Below are positions 37,376 to 49,111 of a stretch of 64,000 nt of DNA, piece after piece; within the stretch, counting starts at the first letter, position 1, and the number at the start of each line of letters is the position of its first letter. The position numbers and the translations under genes are program-made. This stretch comes from Acephala macrosclerotiorum (lineage: Eukaryota > Ascomycota > Leotiomycetes > Helotiales > Mollisiaceae). The notes beneath the pieces were generated by a model, which was not told the DNA's origin, did not search any database, and was given only the letters and a program-made list of their open reading frames with translations. The DNA is taken from positions 62,001 to 126,000 of the forward strand of contig MU119216.1 in the NCBI GenBank assembly GCA_014904845.1. The letters are read 5' to 3'.

Positions 37376-37425
37376 CCTTCCCTTGCCTTGCCTTCCCTTC
37401 CCAACCCAACCCAACCCTAACCTTG
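37376..37425 (+). repeat. 5-bp tandem array, about 10 copies
   Basis: Pentamers CCTTC/CCTTG change to CCAAC and then CCTAA, a strictly 5-bp-phased pyrimidine-rich array. It contains one CCCTAA but is not a telomere repeat because the period is five. Confidence 0.85.
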
Positions 37426-37481
37426 CCCATCAAACAGGCGCTTGCTTTTCATGGGCGTTCTTGGAAGCTCTTCGAGTAAGG

Positions 37482-37535
37482 TAAGGCAGGCAAGGCAGGC
37501 ATGGCAGGTAAGGCAGGTGAGGCGGGTGTAACAGG
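37482..37535 (+). repeat. 9-bp tandem array, 6 copies
   Basis: Units TAAGGCAGG, CAAGGCAGG, CATGGCAGG, TAAGGCAGG, TGAGGCGGG and TGTAACAGG repeat with a 9-bp period on the purine-rich strand. Confidence 0.88.
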
Positions 37536-38098
37536 CCCGGCGTGCTAGCCTTCCATGGCCAACTGGCTTGCTCCGTACCTCCTCTAACCACTTGGATTAC
37601 GCACTTTATATGCTGGCTCCGTAGCCCCATATGCCCGGAAAGGGAAACCGAAAAGAGCACGAGACAAGGGGTCAGAGCTTGGAAGACAATAAATATTCGG
37701 GCAGAGGCCAAACTTTTTTAAGCTCTGGTGCCTTTGCCTGGTAAGCTTGATATCACAACGCAAACGACCCCTACTCCCTTACTCCCCTCCTACCGTACCC
37801 CCTACGGCCCGCCCAAAGTCTCCCCCTTCCTCTTTTTCCCCTGCGCCTCCACGCTTTCTCAATACTTCTTCAAACCTCTTCTTGACATCGTGTCATACCA
37901 AAACAAAAGGATTCTTTCAAAATTTTCTCTTTCTTCCTCCACTAAGAATGACGGTTCCCGAACATTGATCCGACTCTCTACCACAGTAGGCGAACGAACT
38001 GCGAACAAAGAAAGTTCCCACCAAATCTCTTTCGCCCTTCCGCATTGTACCTCAGCCATTGAGTGTAGGCACCATCGAGGTGAAGCCTTGCCTTCATC

Positions 38099-38674
38099 AT
38101 GGCGGCAAGTCGCTCCATGGAGTCTCGTACGGGACGCAGCAAGCAACGTAAGTTCCAGTTCAGAAACAAGAGCACGTCTGCACGTGGTACAAACTTTTTT
38201 TTTTGCCTTTCGCTACAAGGCCTCAAGCTCACCACATTTTATCCTGCAGGTTATAACGAAAGCGGCGAACGACTCGTCGCAGGAGTTGTGCCACTGAACG
38301 CCGCGAAAACTCATGTCTTGCTCATACAATCGACGCGCCGAGCTGGGTGGGTTCTTCCCAAGGGAGGATGGGAAACGGACGAGAGCTGCACTGAAGCTGC
38401 ACAACGCGAAGCCTGGGAAGAGGCAGGAATCGTCTGCAATGTCGACTATGACCTCGGTACGATCAAAGAAACGAGAGCCCCGAAGCATTTGACAAAAGAG
38501 GCCCCCAAGGCGCTCTACCAGTTCTACGAAGTCACAGTCACAAGGGAAGAGGCAGACTGGCCCGAGAAGCACAAGAGGACGAGGCAGTGGGCCAACTTCG
38601 CGGAAGCTTCAGAAGCTTTGAAGGCTCGACCTGAACTCGTCGAAGCTCTCAAGCGGTCAACCATTAAGAAATAG
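38099..38674 (+). CDS. Nudix hydrolase, diphosphoinositol-polyphosphate/diadenosine-polyphosphate type
   Basis: Exons 38099-38147 and 38250-38674 give 157 aa. The 102-nt intron has no in-frame stop, so unspliced RNA would encode a 191-residue variant. The Nudix box runs from GGWETDESC through REAWEEAGI at about residues 65-87, preceded by GWVLPKGG, the signature of the DIPP/Aps1-Ddp1 subfamily. It hydrolyses inositol pyrophosphates, diadenosine polyphosphates and probably polyphosphate (family knowledge). Splicing places the basic N-terminus (SRTGRSKQR) directly before the catalytic domain. Location is probably cytosol or nucleus. Confidence 0.9.
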   Translation: MAASRSMESRTGRSKQRKFQFRNKSTSARGTNFFFCLSLQGLKLTTFYPAGYNESGERLVAGVVPLNAAKTHVLLIQSTRRAGWVLPKGGWETDESCTEAAQREAWEEAGIVCNVDYDLGTIKETRAPKHLTKEAPKALYQFYEVTVTREEADWPEKHKRTRQWANFAEASEALKARPELVEALKRSTIKK

Positions 38675-39565
38675 CCTCGCGGGCCCGGCGTTCTATCCAT
38701 CATACGCCTCTACGAGCGACTTCCCCTTCAGCTTTACATTCGAAGTCGCGGCAAGGCCGGTCATGATCGAGAGCTATAGGATTCTGGGCTCGAAAAAAAG
38801 CGCGGTGCATTTCCAGCCATATTGTTTTGGTTCTCACAAGGCGCGGGCTTTTTGCTTTCACAAATTGTTGCTTTCTTCCTCTGCATAGAAGACAATCAAG
38901 TCAGGATGGATATCTGCTGTGCTTGAATGACTATGGTTCCTTTTCATCTCATTGACCCGGGCTCGGAAGCCGTCACAAACCATTGCTATACAAATCCCAA
39001 AGCGCCTACCATCCATTGGTATATATGACGCTTTTTTTTGCTATACTCGCATTGCGACGGAGTTTTCGGAGTGGCTGATCAATACAGAATCATAAAAGAA
39101 GCCGGGCGGCATGATTACGTCAAATTGGGAGGACGTATATTGGATATAACGGACATTTGTTCATTCAAGAGAGAGATTTCTCGGTCCAAAAGTGTGTATT
39201 GGGCAGGGTCTTTTCCAAGGCGGGACTCATTCCAGGTTTATGTAAATGTGACTGGAGCTTTTAGCATAGAATACTATATTTTTAATCAAGGAAACAAGCT
39301 CTATTCGTGTAATTGTGAATTTTCCAACGCTTGATTGTCCAATCACGTTCAAATCGCAAAACTTTCACCCGATTTGGCCCCTCCAACTCCGGTGCGGCTC
39401 TATCAATTCAAGGCGAAACTTTATCCACTTGAACATCGTCACCTCGCAACCTCCTTCAGCAACCACACGCGTCCGACTTTCAACTTTCCACGCTCCTTTC
39501 TCTGCATGCAATGGATTGGTACAACCGGTAACGAAATCCGCAAACTTGACCAACCATACATCAAA
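38675..39565. other. Intergenic, 0.9 kb
   Basis: 3' flank of the Nudix gene and promoter of LSM1. A 98-codon open frame at 39038-39334 (+) has no recognisable motif and is not called. Confidence 0.5.
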
Positions 39566-40330
39566 ATGGAGAGTCTCAGTCTTGAGGATCCTGCTTTGCA
39601 GGGAGCGGCGCAGATGCCGTCGCTTGGACCTGGGATGCCGCCGCCGCAGAATCAGCAGTTGCCTCCGCAAATGTTTACTACTGCTGCTCAATTACTTGAT
39701 CTTACTGATAGTAAGGAAATCTCTTTGTTCATCATACTTGGTTCTTCTGCCAAGAAGGAGGATTTGAAAGCGACTCTCTCGAGCAAGCATGACGAGCTGG
39801 AGTTTCATATCTGAAAGCTGATTTGCGTATCGTATTTCGAGGCTGACAATGTGCTACAGAGAAACTTATGGTCGCCCTCCGAGACGGCAGAAAATTAATA
39901 GGCGTCCTCAGATCCTGGGATCAGTTCGGTATTTACCCCTCCTCTGCCCCTCCCCCTCTTCAACTCTCTAACAGCCAACCCAGCAAACCTCGTCCTCCAA
40001 TCCACCGTCGAACGCATATTCGTCCCCCCGCCAACAGCTTCCATAAACTCCAAAGGCGCGACAGCAACACTCACCGAACCAGGTCTCTACGCCGACGTCC
40101 CTCGAGGAATTTTCCTGGTTAGAGGAGAAAACGTAACACTACTCGGAGAAATCGATTTGGATAAAGATGATGATGCACCACCGGGATATGAGAAAGCGGA
40201 TGTGGAGACTGTGCATAGATTGAATAAGGAGAGGAAGGCCAAGGAGTTGAAGAGAGAGAAGGGGAAGAGGGCTAAGTTGATACAACTAGGGTTTGAGGGG
40301 GAAGTTGTTGCTGGGGAGGGGGACTTTTGA
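39566..40330 (+). CDS. LSM1: LSm1, mRNA-decay Sm-like protein
   Basis: Exons 39566-39710, 39860-39928 and 39984-40330 give 186 aa; introns are 149 and 55 nt. Sm1 motif: KKLMVALRDGRKLIGVLRSW, then DQFANLVLQSTVER; Sm2 motif: GIFLVRGENVTLLGE. The N-terminal extension (about 40 residues, Pro/Gln-rich) and the charged C-terminal tail (KERKAKELKREKGKRA) are typical of LSm1, as opposed to LSm8. It is a subunit of the cytoplasmic Lsm1-7/Pat1 ring that binds oligoadenylated mRNA 3' ends and promotes decapping. Confidence 0.92.
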
Positions 40331-42091
40331 GGAATTATGAGGGTGTGGAGTGAAGATGGTCTGGAAGCCAGGAAGGAAACCAAAAAAGAGATATGGCGGG
40401 ATGGGGAAGGGCTGTTACTTTGCAGAATATTGTGAAATGCATCAAGTTTCGGCGGGAAGGGATTGGGCGGTCTATTTGACGGTCAGTCAGTCAGTCAGTC
40501 AGTCAGTCAGTCAGTCAGTCAGTCAGCGGTGGATCACACCACACCAACAGAGCTTATTGAAATACTACCTCCTCAGGTGGTTAAGTTCTCAAGAACGATC
40601 TATCTTCGTGGCATTGGGGTCTGTGTTTCCGCGTTTTCAATCTTTCAGCCTTGACAGGACCATCGAATGGCTAGGTCAGGCTCAGCTTAGTATCAGCAAA
40701 CGATGGCTCTGCTCAGGGTAATGGGCCGAGAAAGTCTAGACAAGGTTGGGAAGTTAAAACTTGAACTTTTTTGTGCTATTTGCAAACGCCCTCCAAGAAT
40801 CTGCAGCTTTCTTCTCTGTTCGGAAGATATCATACTAAGTGACAATGATACCTGCAAAGTTTCTGAAATCGTGTGCTTGATTTGAACATTCGAGCTTTTC
40901 CCTAACAATTTGAGTCCTCGGACCAAGACCCCCTCTATTCCACACTTTCAAACAGAGAGGGCTCTCATTCTTCAACTCTTGGAAAGCTTACCACCAAGTC
41001 TAACTCGTTGTCGGCCAAACATCTCCCTCCTTCAAGCTCTAGGTTACAAGGTCAGGAGATCCCAGAGCAAACATACTCAGCATCCGCAGCTATTATCTGT
41101 TTTAATCCTTTTGCTTTGAATCCAAGATTTGACCACACCCCGCAATTTAGGCCGGCTTGCTGATATACGCAATTTGTCCTCTTTCACAATACAGTAGAGA
41201 AACATATCTAACGTCTATATTCAAAAGCATCAATTTAGTATGGCGGACGTGCATCCCCCATCTAGTTGAGTCAAGGAAAAGAACTAAAGCTCGTTGATCT
41301 TGTGGTACAAGAGTGAGAAAGGAAAGCAAGCCTGGTGTCCAAAGGGGACACGAAGATAAATCTCTCTTAGGTAATAGGTTCAGTAAAAGCCAACAAAAAC
41401 CAATCTACCACCACCTATGCCGCTTATGCATTTCATCTCAGCCAAGTTGTTTCCAATCACCCTTGCGCAGCAGCATGAGTTATGCTTGTGAAATATACTT
41501 CTCTACCAACAGGCTCTGTAAAGCTTACATCTACTGTTAGGTATACATAACTAGTATCGAATTTTGGAGCGGGGCCAAAGCTCGGAATCGATGTTGAAGT
41601 TGGGGAATCATGAATGAAAGCATGAGCAGAACGCTGTGAATTGAATTGAAAACTGGGAAGAAAGTTTGTTATCGTGGCTTTCATCTCAGATGGAAAATTT
41701 AGAAGTGAATTAGATGATGATGATTAACGGCTCCCAGCAAAAATCGGACATTCTCGAAATGCTAATTGCAAAATGGGACATGGAGATTTTGAGGGGAGAG
41801 ATGGCAACTAGAGGTTGTACAAGAAAACTTGAAAATCTTGTTTACAGGGTGGACATTCTCGAGATGAAATATTCAATGAGAATTACGGACACGTGTCCGA
41901 GGTCGCGGTCGAGGGTGATACTTGAGATGCGGATGAAGTAGATTCCATGATGTAATTACACACTAGTCCCTACATATAGACGTTGCCCACTCTGCCCCGT
42001 CTTGAGCACATATATCCAATAAACAGTGGGAAAGTGGCCATAAGCGGCCCTCTTTACTCGCCCAAGCTTAGTGGTACCGGATAGCGCAGGG
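40331..42091. other. Intergenic, 1.76 kb
   Basis: No gene can be supported. Contains the GTCA microsatellite and several short frames without motifs. Confidence 0.5.
40482..40526 (+). repeat. (GTCA)n microsatellite
   Basis: About eleven perfect tandem copies of a 4-nt unit, 150 bp after the LSM1 stop codon and probably within or near its 3' UTR. Confidence 0.95.
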
Positions 42092-42319
42092 TCAATGGTA
42101 CAAAGAACCTCCTCGGCTTTGTAGCCCATAGGTATATATCCATTCATCGAGATCTTCCGCGCACTTCTCATAACTGGGTTCCGAAACCTCGAACTCGTTC
42201 AATCCTTCGTTGTCGACCTCGATTTGATCGAGAGGTACCGGCTCCACTTCTCTAGTAAGTCCTTGTGGTGGGCTGTAGCTTCTGACAGCTCTTTCGTGGC
42301 TAGACTTGCGCGTTGCCAT
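42092..42319 (-). CDS. Small hypothetical ORF, 75 aa
   Basis: A single-exon frame from an ATG with acidic, protein-like composition (EVEPVPLDQIEVDNEGLNEFEV). No family was recognised and no splice partner is clear. It lies 170 bp downstream of the coiled-coil gene on the same strand and could be an exon of a longer transcript or noncoding. Confidence 0.25.
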   Translation of the reverse strand: MATRKSSHERAVRSYSPPQGLTREVEPVPLDQIEVDNEGLNEFEVSEPSYEKCAEDLDEWIYTYGLQSRGGSLYH

Positions 42320-42489
42320 CCTCGTAGGATAGATGTCCAGTGGACAAGGTCGTGTCCGCCAAATCTAAGTCGCTATTTCATGCTCAAAATTGGCCCTCAC
42401 AATCGAGACGTTGTTAATTCCGCCAATGGCTCGTTTTCCTGTCCAGGTATAGTTGTAGATATATATGATACTTCAACTGTATCCATTTC

Positions 42490-43372
42490 TCAAGTTCCAT
42501 CAACAAGCGTGGATCTGTCGCTGGAGGACTGAGTGAGAGACACAAGGCACTTCTTCCTTCGTGCCTTTGATCTCCTATCAATATCCTCCCAGTCGATCTT
42601 CCAGTTTTTGATTGCCTGTGTGAGCTCCGGATCTTCGCTGCGGGGTATGTATGGCGAAGCTTGAGCTTCAATTGCCTTTAGCTGGATTCGAAGATACTTT
42701 AATTCCGATTGATTGGCCTCAAAGTCGTCTTCCATTTCTGCTATACGGTATTCCAGTAAGAGGATTCGCTCCGCAGCTTGCTCTGCTTTTGTAAGGAGTA
42801 AGTCATGAACTTGCTGTTTATTGTCAGCTAAGGAGATCATCTGAAATAAATGAAAATGGAGAACTGCTCACATCTGACTCCTCCTTTCTCTTCTGTAACT
42901 CGGCAACTGTCACAGCCAATTTCGAGGCTAGATCTTCAGCTGCTTTGGCTACCTCGACAGCTTTTGACGTCGTAATCTGCGGTTCGTTGTTGACTGAATC
43001 GTTCCCTGCTTTTGGAGAGAAATGCGGCAAGCGCATCTTTAGATTCCGTGTAGGAGTTGCGGGTCCCCAAAATGTATCGTCTTCTCTCGGGGCTTCCAAT
43101 AGTCCAGGACTTCGAGGTGTATGCCCATCTCCCCCACGGATTACTTGCTCAATCTTGTCGACTTGGGAGTGTATCGCGGTGACTGCCCCATCTTCTAACG
43201 AGTTTGCTTTCGATAGTCGGAGAATAAGATCATTAAGTCTTTCTATAAGCACATCCTTGGAGTCCTGCGTGAGGTCCTCATTCGGAGAGGTTTCTCGAAA
43301 AGTTGCGCTTGTTGGGGAGGTGAGCTGGCGATGAAGCGCAGGGAAATGCGCAATCCCAAGATGATAGCTCAT
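42490..43372 (-). CDS. Uncharacterised coiled-coil protein
   Basis: Exons 42872-43372 and 42490-42813 give 274 aa. The intron is taken as 58 nt, with a GCTGAC branch point and CAG acceptor. A nearer AG would leave a 31-nt intron, too short for fungi. Residues 35-70 (NEDLTQDSKDVLIERLNDLIL) and 135-230 (ASKLAVTVAELQKRKEE, then LTKAEQAAERILLLEYRIAEME) are heptad-rich and predicted coiled coil. The C-terminus is basic (RRSKARRKK). A Pro-rich stretch separates the two coils. I do not recognise a family. It is divergent from TRP2 with a 352-bp shared promoter region. Confidence 0.72.
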
Positions 43373-43724
43373 TGTCACAAATTGAAGAAAACGACACTTA
43401 GCTGTTGTGTTGAAGTGGACCACGACGGACCTCGTCCAGTTAAGTACATTTGCACAAGCAGAAGTTCGTGAACAGCGAAAATGCAAGACATTTGTGAGCT
43501 GATCTCGTGCAACATTGGATGAACACGGATGAAGATGTGCAAGCGACGACCTGTTATCGGAGCATGCGGCCGCATGTTCACCGCCCGATTATCCCCGATG
43601 GGCAAAATAAAAAGAACGTGGATGCTCTTACCCTAACTGGACGACGTTGACTCATTGGTGTTATGTTGTCGGCGAGTTTCTCGAGAAAGAGCTAATTGAT
43701 TGTCTTAACACAGCCCCAAGCACA
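43373..43724. promoter_or_regulatory. Divergent promoter region of TRP2 and coiled-coil gene
   Basis: 352 bp between divergent start codons. It contains the Gcn4/CPC1 site at 43648-43654, listed separately. Confidence 0.6.
43648..43654 (+). promoter_or_regulatory. Gcn4/CPC1 (CpcA) binding site
   Basis: A perfect TGACTCA lies 71 bp upstream of the anthranilate synthase start codon. Gcn4-type activators use this palindrome for cross-pathway control of amino-acid biosynthesis, and aromatic pathway genes are classic targets. The match and its position are observed; regulation is inferred. Confidence 0.75.
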
Positions 43725-45419
43725 ATGGACGAACTGGTATATTGCTCTGTGGCTCGTCGCTTGTCAAGGGTAAAGCTTACATTTCTTTAGGAAGAGCTCA
43801 CACCTTCTCTGGAAGCCGTTCGAGGTATCATAGCAAAATCTTCTAGTCTTGAAAATCCTCCAAATGTCATTCCGGTCTATGCAGAGATTGGTTCCGGATT
43901 CATCAAGCCGTCTGCAGCATATTTGAAAGTTGCCGCTCATTCAAAGTCAGACTTCTCATTCCTGTTTGAGAGCGCAGCTTCGGAACGAGTTGGAAGATAC
44001 AGCTTCGTCGGCGCTGGACCTCGCAAGATTCTCAAGACTGGTGAAGGTCATGGCGAGTCCGTCGACCCATTACCAGCTTTAGAGGCGGAGCTTGCCAAAT
44101 ACCGCGTCGCTCATGTTCCCAAGCTGCCTCCACTCACCGGCGGAGCAATCGGCTATGTTGGCTATGATTGTGTACGGTACTTTGAGCCAAAGACAGCAAG
44201 GCCTATGAAAGATGTACTGAGGGTACCAGAGTCACTCTTCATGCTCTTCGACACTATTGTGTCGTTCGACGGTTTCCACGACACGTGCAAGGTCATAACA
44301 TACGTCCACGTTCCGGACGATCTTTCGAAACTTGATGAAGCTTATGAGAAGGCACGAGAGACCATCACCGAGATTGTCGAGGTGTTAGAAGCACCTGATA
44401 TCCCCTTCCCAGTCCAGGAACCTATCAAGCTTGGACAGGAGAGTGTATCAAACATTGGACAAGTCGGATACGAGAAACATGTCACCGATCTGAAGGAGCA
44501 CATCATAGCTGGCGATATTATCCAAGCAGTACCATCACAACGGTTTGCTCGACCTACTTCTCTCCACCCTTTCAACACATATCAAAGACTTCGTCAAGTC
44601 AATCCATCCCCGTACATGTTCTACATCAACTGTGCCGACTTTCAGATTATTGGGGCATCTCCCGAACTCCTTGTCAAGAAGGAAGATGGCCGTGTGATCA
44701 CTCATCCTATCGCTGGGACAGTGATAAGGGGCGCAAATATTGAAGAAGACGAAGTTCTGGCCGAAGGACTTCGACAATCGCTCAAAGATAGAGCAGAACA
44801 TGTCATGCTTGTCGACCTTGCTCGGAATGATATCAATCGTGTCTGCGACCCATTGACCACAAAGGTTGACAGATTGATGGTGGTTGAAAAATTCAGTCAT
44901 GTACAACATTTAGTATCTCAAGTCTCCGGAGTTCTACGTAAGGGCATGACAAGATTCGATGCGTTCAGGTCAATTTTCCCTGCCGGAACCGTCTCGGGTG
45001 CCCCTAAAATCAAGGCGATGGAACTTATTGCGGAACTGGAGAAGGAGAAGCGTGGTGTGTATGCTGGCGCCGTTGGCTATTTCGGGTATGATGGCCTTGA
45101 TAGCAAGGGAAATAAAGTCGAAGGCGAAATGGACACTTGTATCGCCTTGCGAACAATGGTTGCCAAGGATGGCGTGGCCTATTTGCAAGCTGGTAAAAGG
45201 CGCTCTATCATTAATTGTTTCTACATGCTGACAATGTTATAACCAGGCGGTGGCATTGTCTTTGATTCAGATCCAACAGAGGAGTACTTCGAGACCATCA
45301 ACAAGCTTCGGGGAAGTTCAAAAACCCTCATAGACGCTGAAAAACATCACTCGAGGATGCAAGCGAAAATGCCATCAAGGGCAGCTAAGAAAGCCCACAT
45401 CGACCTAGCAGCTAGATGA
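43725..45419 (+). CDS. TRP2: Anthranilate synthase component I
   Basis: Exons 43725-43736 (12 nt), 43791-45192 and 45247-45419 give 528 aa; both introns are 54 nt. The N-terminal domain has LFESAASERVGRYSFVG, part of the tryptophan feedback region. The chorismate-binding C-terminal domain shows GDIIQAVPSQR, GASPELLVK, THPIAGTVIRG, LARNDINRVC, FPAGTVSGAPKIKAMELI and QAGGGIVFDSDP. It makes anthranilate from chorismate with ammonia supplied by the glutamine amidotransferase subunit (TRP3/trpC, not in this window): first committed step of tryptophan synthesis. The tiny first exon encodes MDEL. Confidence 0.97.
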
Positions 45420-46172
45420 GTCGATGGGATAATATCTTACTCGAGCCAAATCAGACCCATGCAGCTCGATTCGGAACGCTGCTGGAAGATATACAGTACC
45501 CACATTAGGAGAAGATTGGGGAATCTTCGGATCCAGCAGTATCGTAAGGTTGAAAGATCACAATTCTACGAACCCAGACTTCACCCCTCATTTTCGGCAT
45601 TGAGAACATATTTCGGTAGGTCTGGTGTTCAAAGCACCGAATCCGGCAAGCCCCTGACCCTACTTCACAGCTCCACCTCCCTCTCTCACTAATGCGACAT
45701 CACAAACCGATCACAACATCCCAGAAGTCTGGTATCAATCGCATCGCGATCTAAATGACTCATTACGCCATTCTCCCTGTCTCGTAGTCCTTTCAAAGTT
45801 GATAAATCTGCTCTTGACAAGCAGTGATAGTTGTTATTACAAGGATAATTCCTTTCGCGAGTTAATGCATAACGCCCCAAGAAGGAAATTTCGTAACAAG
45901 CGATTGGATCCCAGGAATTGTTTCCCAGGAATCCCTTCACTGCCAGCTAGCAAGTGCGCGATTGGCATGATGATAATTTTACTTCGTTATATGTTTGCAG
46001 TGGGGTTTGGGCACGCGTGAAGTTTGCGTGTTGCTTATATCTGCCACATCTTCCCGATCTGTCGGTGTTAAAACAAGTCTCTTCTCACTGTCAATATTCA
46101 CGACTATTTTCATATTCAACGGCTCCTAGCCACTTCGACACCTTTCCTATCTATTAACATCCATACTTCAAG
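45420..46172. other. Intergenic, 0.75 kb
   Basis: 3' flank of TRP2 and promoter of the next gene. No coding motif was found. Confidence 0.55.
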
Positions 46173-46761
46173 ATGTCTGAAGCCGAGCCCCTCACCTCCC
46201 CCACAGGCTCCAACGCCAACAAACCCCTCCCCACCGAGCCTCAGCGTCCCGGCACGTCAGGAACAGAACTTGGACTCCGAGCCAATCGCGAAAAAGCATC
46301 TTCGGCATACCAGCGCGCTCAACGAGCAGAAGCAGCCTATCGAGCCAAACGTCGCGCCACATATGCGAGAAAAGACTACGAGGCCGCAAAAGAGCATTTC
46401 AAGAGCGCAGGGAAGAACTTGAAAGAAGGATCAAAGGTAAGCACATTCTTGTTGAAGTTCTGAAACTACCTCACTAAGTCCTTTCTTTTGCGAACGAAGA
46501 TCATGATTCTTCTGACGTGGTTTAATTTGAGTACGCGCTAAATTGTTTGGGTGGTAGCATGCGTGGCTTGCGATTAAAGCCGGACCGGCGGTCTTGAAGG
46601 AGAAGAAGGAGAAAGCTAGGGAGCAAAAAGAGGAGAAGGATAGGCTGAAAGCGGAGGAGAAGAAGAGGTTGTGGGAGGAGAAGGCGAAGAAGAAGAGTGA
46701 GGATAGTGCTGATGGAGGGGAGGCTGTGCCGGCTGAAGAGCCGGTTACTGCTACTGTTTGA
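46173..46761 (+). CDS. Uncharacterised charged coiled-coil protein
   Basis: Exons 46173-46436 and 46558-46761 (121-nt intron) give 155 aa. The N-terminal 30 residues are Pro/Ser/Thr-rich. Residues 35-85 form a basic Ala/Arg/Lys helix (YQRAQRAEAAYRAKRRATYA). After the splice HAWLAIKAGPAVLKEKK leads into a Lys/Glu-rich helix (EQKEEKDRLKAEEKKRLWEE) and an acidic tail. No family was recognised. The central HAWLAIKAGPAV block is the least biased part and would be the best query for homologues. Confidence 0.72.
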
Positions 46762-49111
46762 AGTGGTGTTGAGTGGATGAGTGATCGGAAACTGGCTGGC
46801 GTGGTTATTTGAATGGATGGGCTTGCGATGAGGTAGTAGGTTTGTAATGGAGATGATCTTGTTGTCAAGGAAAGTTTCGTTCGGGTTGCTTGCTCGTCGA
46901 GGAAGCAAAGGGGTTGAAAGAGGGTTTCATTTGTTGACTGACATGACTGGGATGGGAAGCAGGAGCATTTGGGGGACATTTCTTTTGTTTATTGGCCTAA
47001 TATACCCCTGCTTTCTTTCCTTTGTCAAAGTCAGCTCTGCGAATCAAGAAATTTCAGGTTCCTGACCCAAAACCTGCCTACCTGGCCATAGATTGGCAAA
47101 AAATTTCAGTATCTCTCATTGGCGTTTGCTGCTATGAAGAACTTCGATAATCGTCAGCATTTTTAATCTCCCAGCCTATTAAAAACAATCGAGCAGGCTA
47201 GGAGAGCAGCCGAGAAGCCGGGCGCTTGGGGGATTGAAAAGCTGGAGCTGAAGTTGGCAGGGAAGCTCAGCCATAACCACTGTTAAGCCCCCCCCCAATC
47301 GAAGTTGCTGCTAGGGTCGTGCCTGATCGTTTTTACTTCGAGTCGAGTCAGTCTTTGCTGCAGATTATGTTCTCTGTTTTGTGATCGCGTGCGGTTTCTC
47401 GGTACGATGGGCATGCACGTTCTGGGCTGTCTGCCATCCCGCGATTTGATCTGAATGCGAAATGTACTCGCTAAAGATTACGGGCTGATGTGAAGGCACT
47501 GTCATTTACATGTGTAGCAAAACCTGATGCTTCCTGGTCTCTCAAATAGCAATATGCAAATTAAATGAGGCGGTACCAAGTGCAATCCTCTTCTCAGTCA
47601 AACCAGGCCCCTCTACGACCCATCTGGCATGATCTGTATGCCACAGCCTGAATATTGGCAACACTCGATGGGCTTAGATGACCTGGTGTATCAGGGTCGT
47701 CGTACTCGAAGCTCGAAGCTCCTGTTGAGAGCTTTGGATTTCAACGAACGTCTCCGTGCTTATGCCAACCTCAGAGAATCTGACATTTATGATGTAGTGT
47801 CACTCTCATTTGACCCCTGGATCCAAACTGAAAGTGTAATTGAACTCGTTGGCCAAGAACTAGTGCAATTCTGTCGCTGATAGTATAATATACCAGTACA
47901 ACCAATAATCCATTTGTCTCCCGACTCACGGCAGACCATGAGCACATAGCCCAACTTGCCAAAGGCACTACGAACCATCAGTGGGAGGTCTGCAAATTAT
48001 CGCCGGGCCGCTGTAATTGAATGTGCCTTGAAGAACACGTCCAGGATCTCAGCATCATCTTCATTCATGCCTGCAAGAGCGATCGGTCTACCGACTGAAA
48101 AAGGCTCGAAAACAAGACTCGGGTTAATCAATCAAAGAGACAGCACCAGATAAAGCAATCCAGTTCTTACACCACCCCGAGATGACCACATGATGCTCGA
48201 CACGTGACTCGACCACTCTATATTGTCCTTTCTCCGAATTATAGGTCTAACAGACCTCTGTATGGCAGAATTATTAACATAAAATACCATAAAAAGAAGA
48301 AAACCCGACTTCTGAGACGATAGGAAAAAAAGACTGTCACGTGATGCTCATACATCATCATCACCAGCCTCTCGAGCTCAAACACGTCCGACATTATGAA
48401 GCAGATTTGTATGAAAACTTGAGACTTCAGTCAGGACAAAGGACTTTTTGATGTGACAATGAAAAGCGTGTTGGTTGGAGAGTGACGTGAGATGCGGAAA
48501 TGTGGCAACTGGAACCCACACCGATGGTTCCTTCTTAGGTTTTCAGCGCGTGCTCATCGTTTGAGGAAAGGAGGCAATCATATCTACCGCACAGTGGGCA
48601 AGGAAACAATCCCGACCGCCCGAGCCAAAGTAAAGCGAGATCCAACACCAATATGGTGAACGGAAGTTCCAGATATTAAAGAACAATAGGAGAGATGAAG
48701 AGTGATCATGGATGATTTCGAGGCTTGGAGCGGTTTTCTTGCAACGTGATCTGATTGGTGATTTTCTGGGAGCAGTGCACCTTCACTCTTCGTGGATCGG
48801 ATTCACTATGAGTACCTTACACACCAGCCAGACTTTTTGGCTCGCGCATCGAACAATGGATGGACCAAGCCCCAACCCAAGGCGACCTTGTCTCCCACAT
48901 CATCTTTCCTCCTCCACAATTCTCCTATACCACAACAATACCCACCGCATCCGTCGAATTACTCAACGCGTCGATAGATGAGAATATTGAGAACAGCCAC
49001 AAATTTAGAACTAGAATCACCCAGACGCTTTCGGCGATTATTACGAACCAAAACCTCCTGCCTCTGATCCCGTCCACCATCACAACTCATCACACAACCT
49101 GTCACGACCTC
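46762..49111. other. Intergenic, 2.35 kb
   Basis: No gene is called. An 83-codon frame at 47629-47880 (+) has ordinary composition but no motif or splice partner. A C9 run lies at about 47288. The in-frame extension 48860-49111 of the next gene looks like leader sequence, not protein. Confidence 0.45.

Larger units (their letters stand above)
35614..38098. other. Long gene-free stretch with tandem arrays, 2.5 kb
   Basis: No protein family was recognised. Open frames of 80-256 codons overlap on both strands between 35.9 and 37.4 kb, but none has domain features and they contradict each other. It may hold the missing first exon of ATE1 at its left end. The right 0.4 kb is CT-rich and is the leader of the Nudix gene. 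Three tandem arrays are listed separately. Confidence 0.55.

Noticed and set aside
37401..37420. Telomere-like CCCTAA
   Set aside because: A single copy inside a 5-bp-period array; not a telomeric tract.
42841..42871. 31-nt intron in the coiled-coil gene
   Set aside because: Too short for fungal splicing; a 58-nt intron with GCTGAC branch point and CAG acceptor gives the same reading frame.
48860..49111. 84-residue N-terminal extension of the Ies4-like protein
   Set aside because: Ile/Thr/His-rich and unlike the family; the MMAS start fits better.
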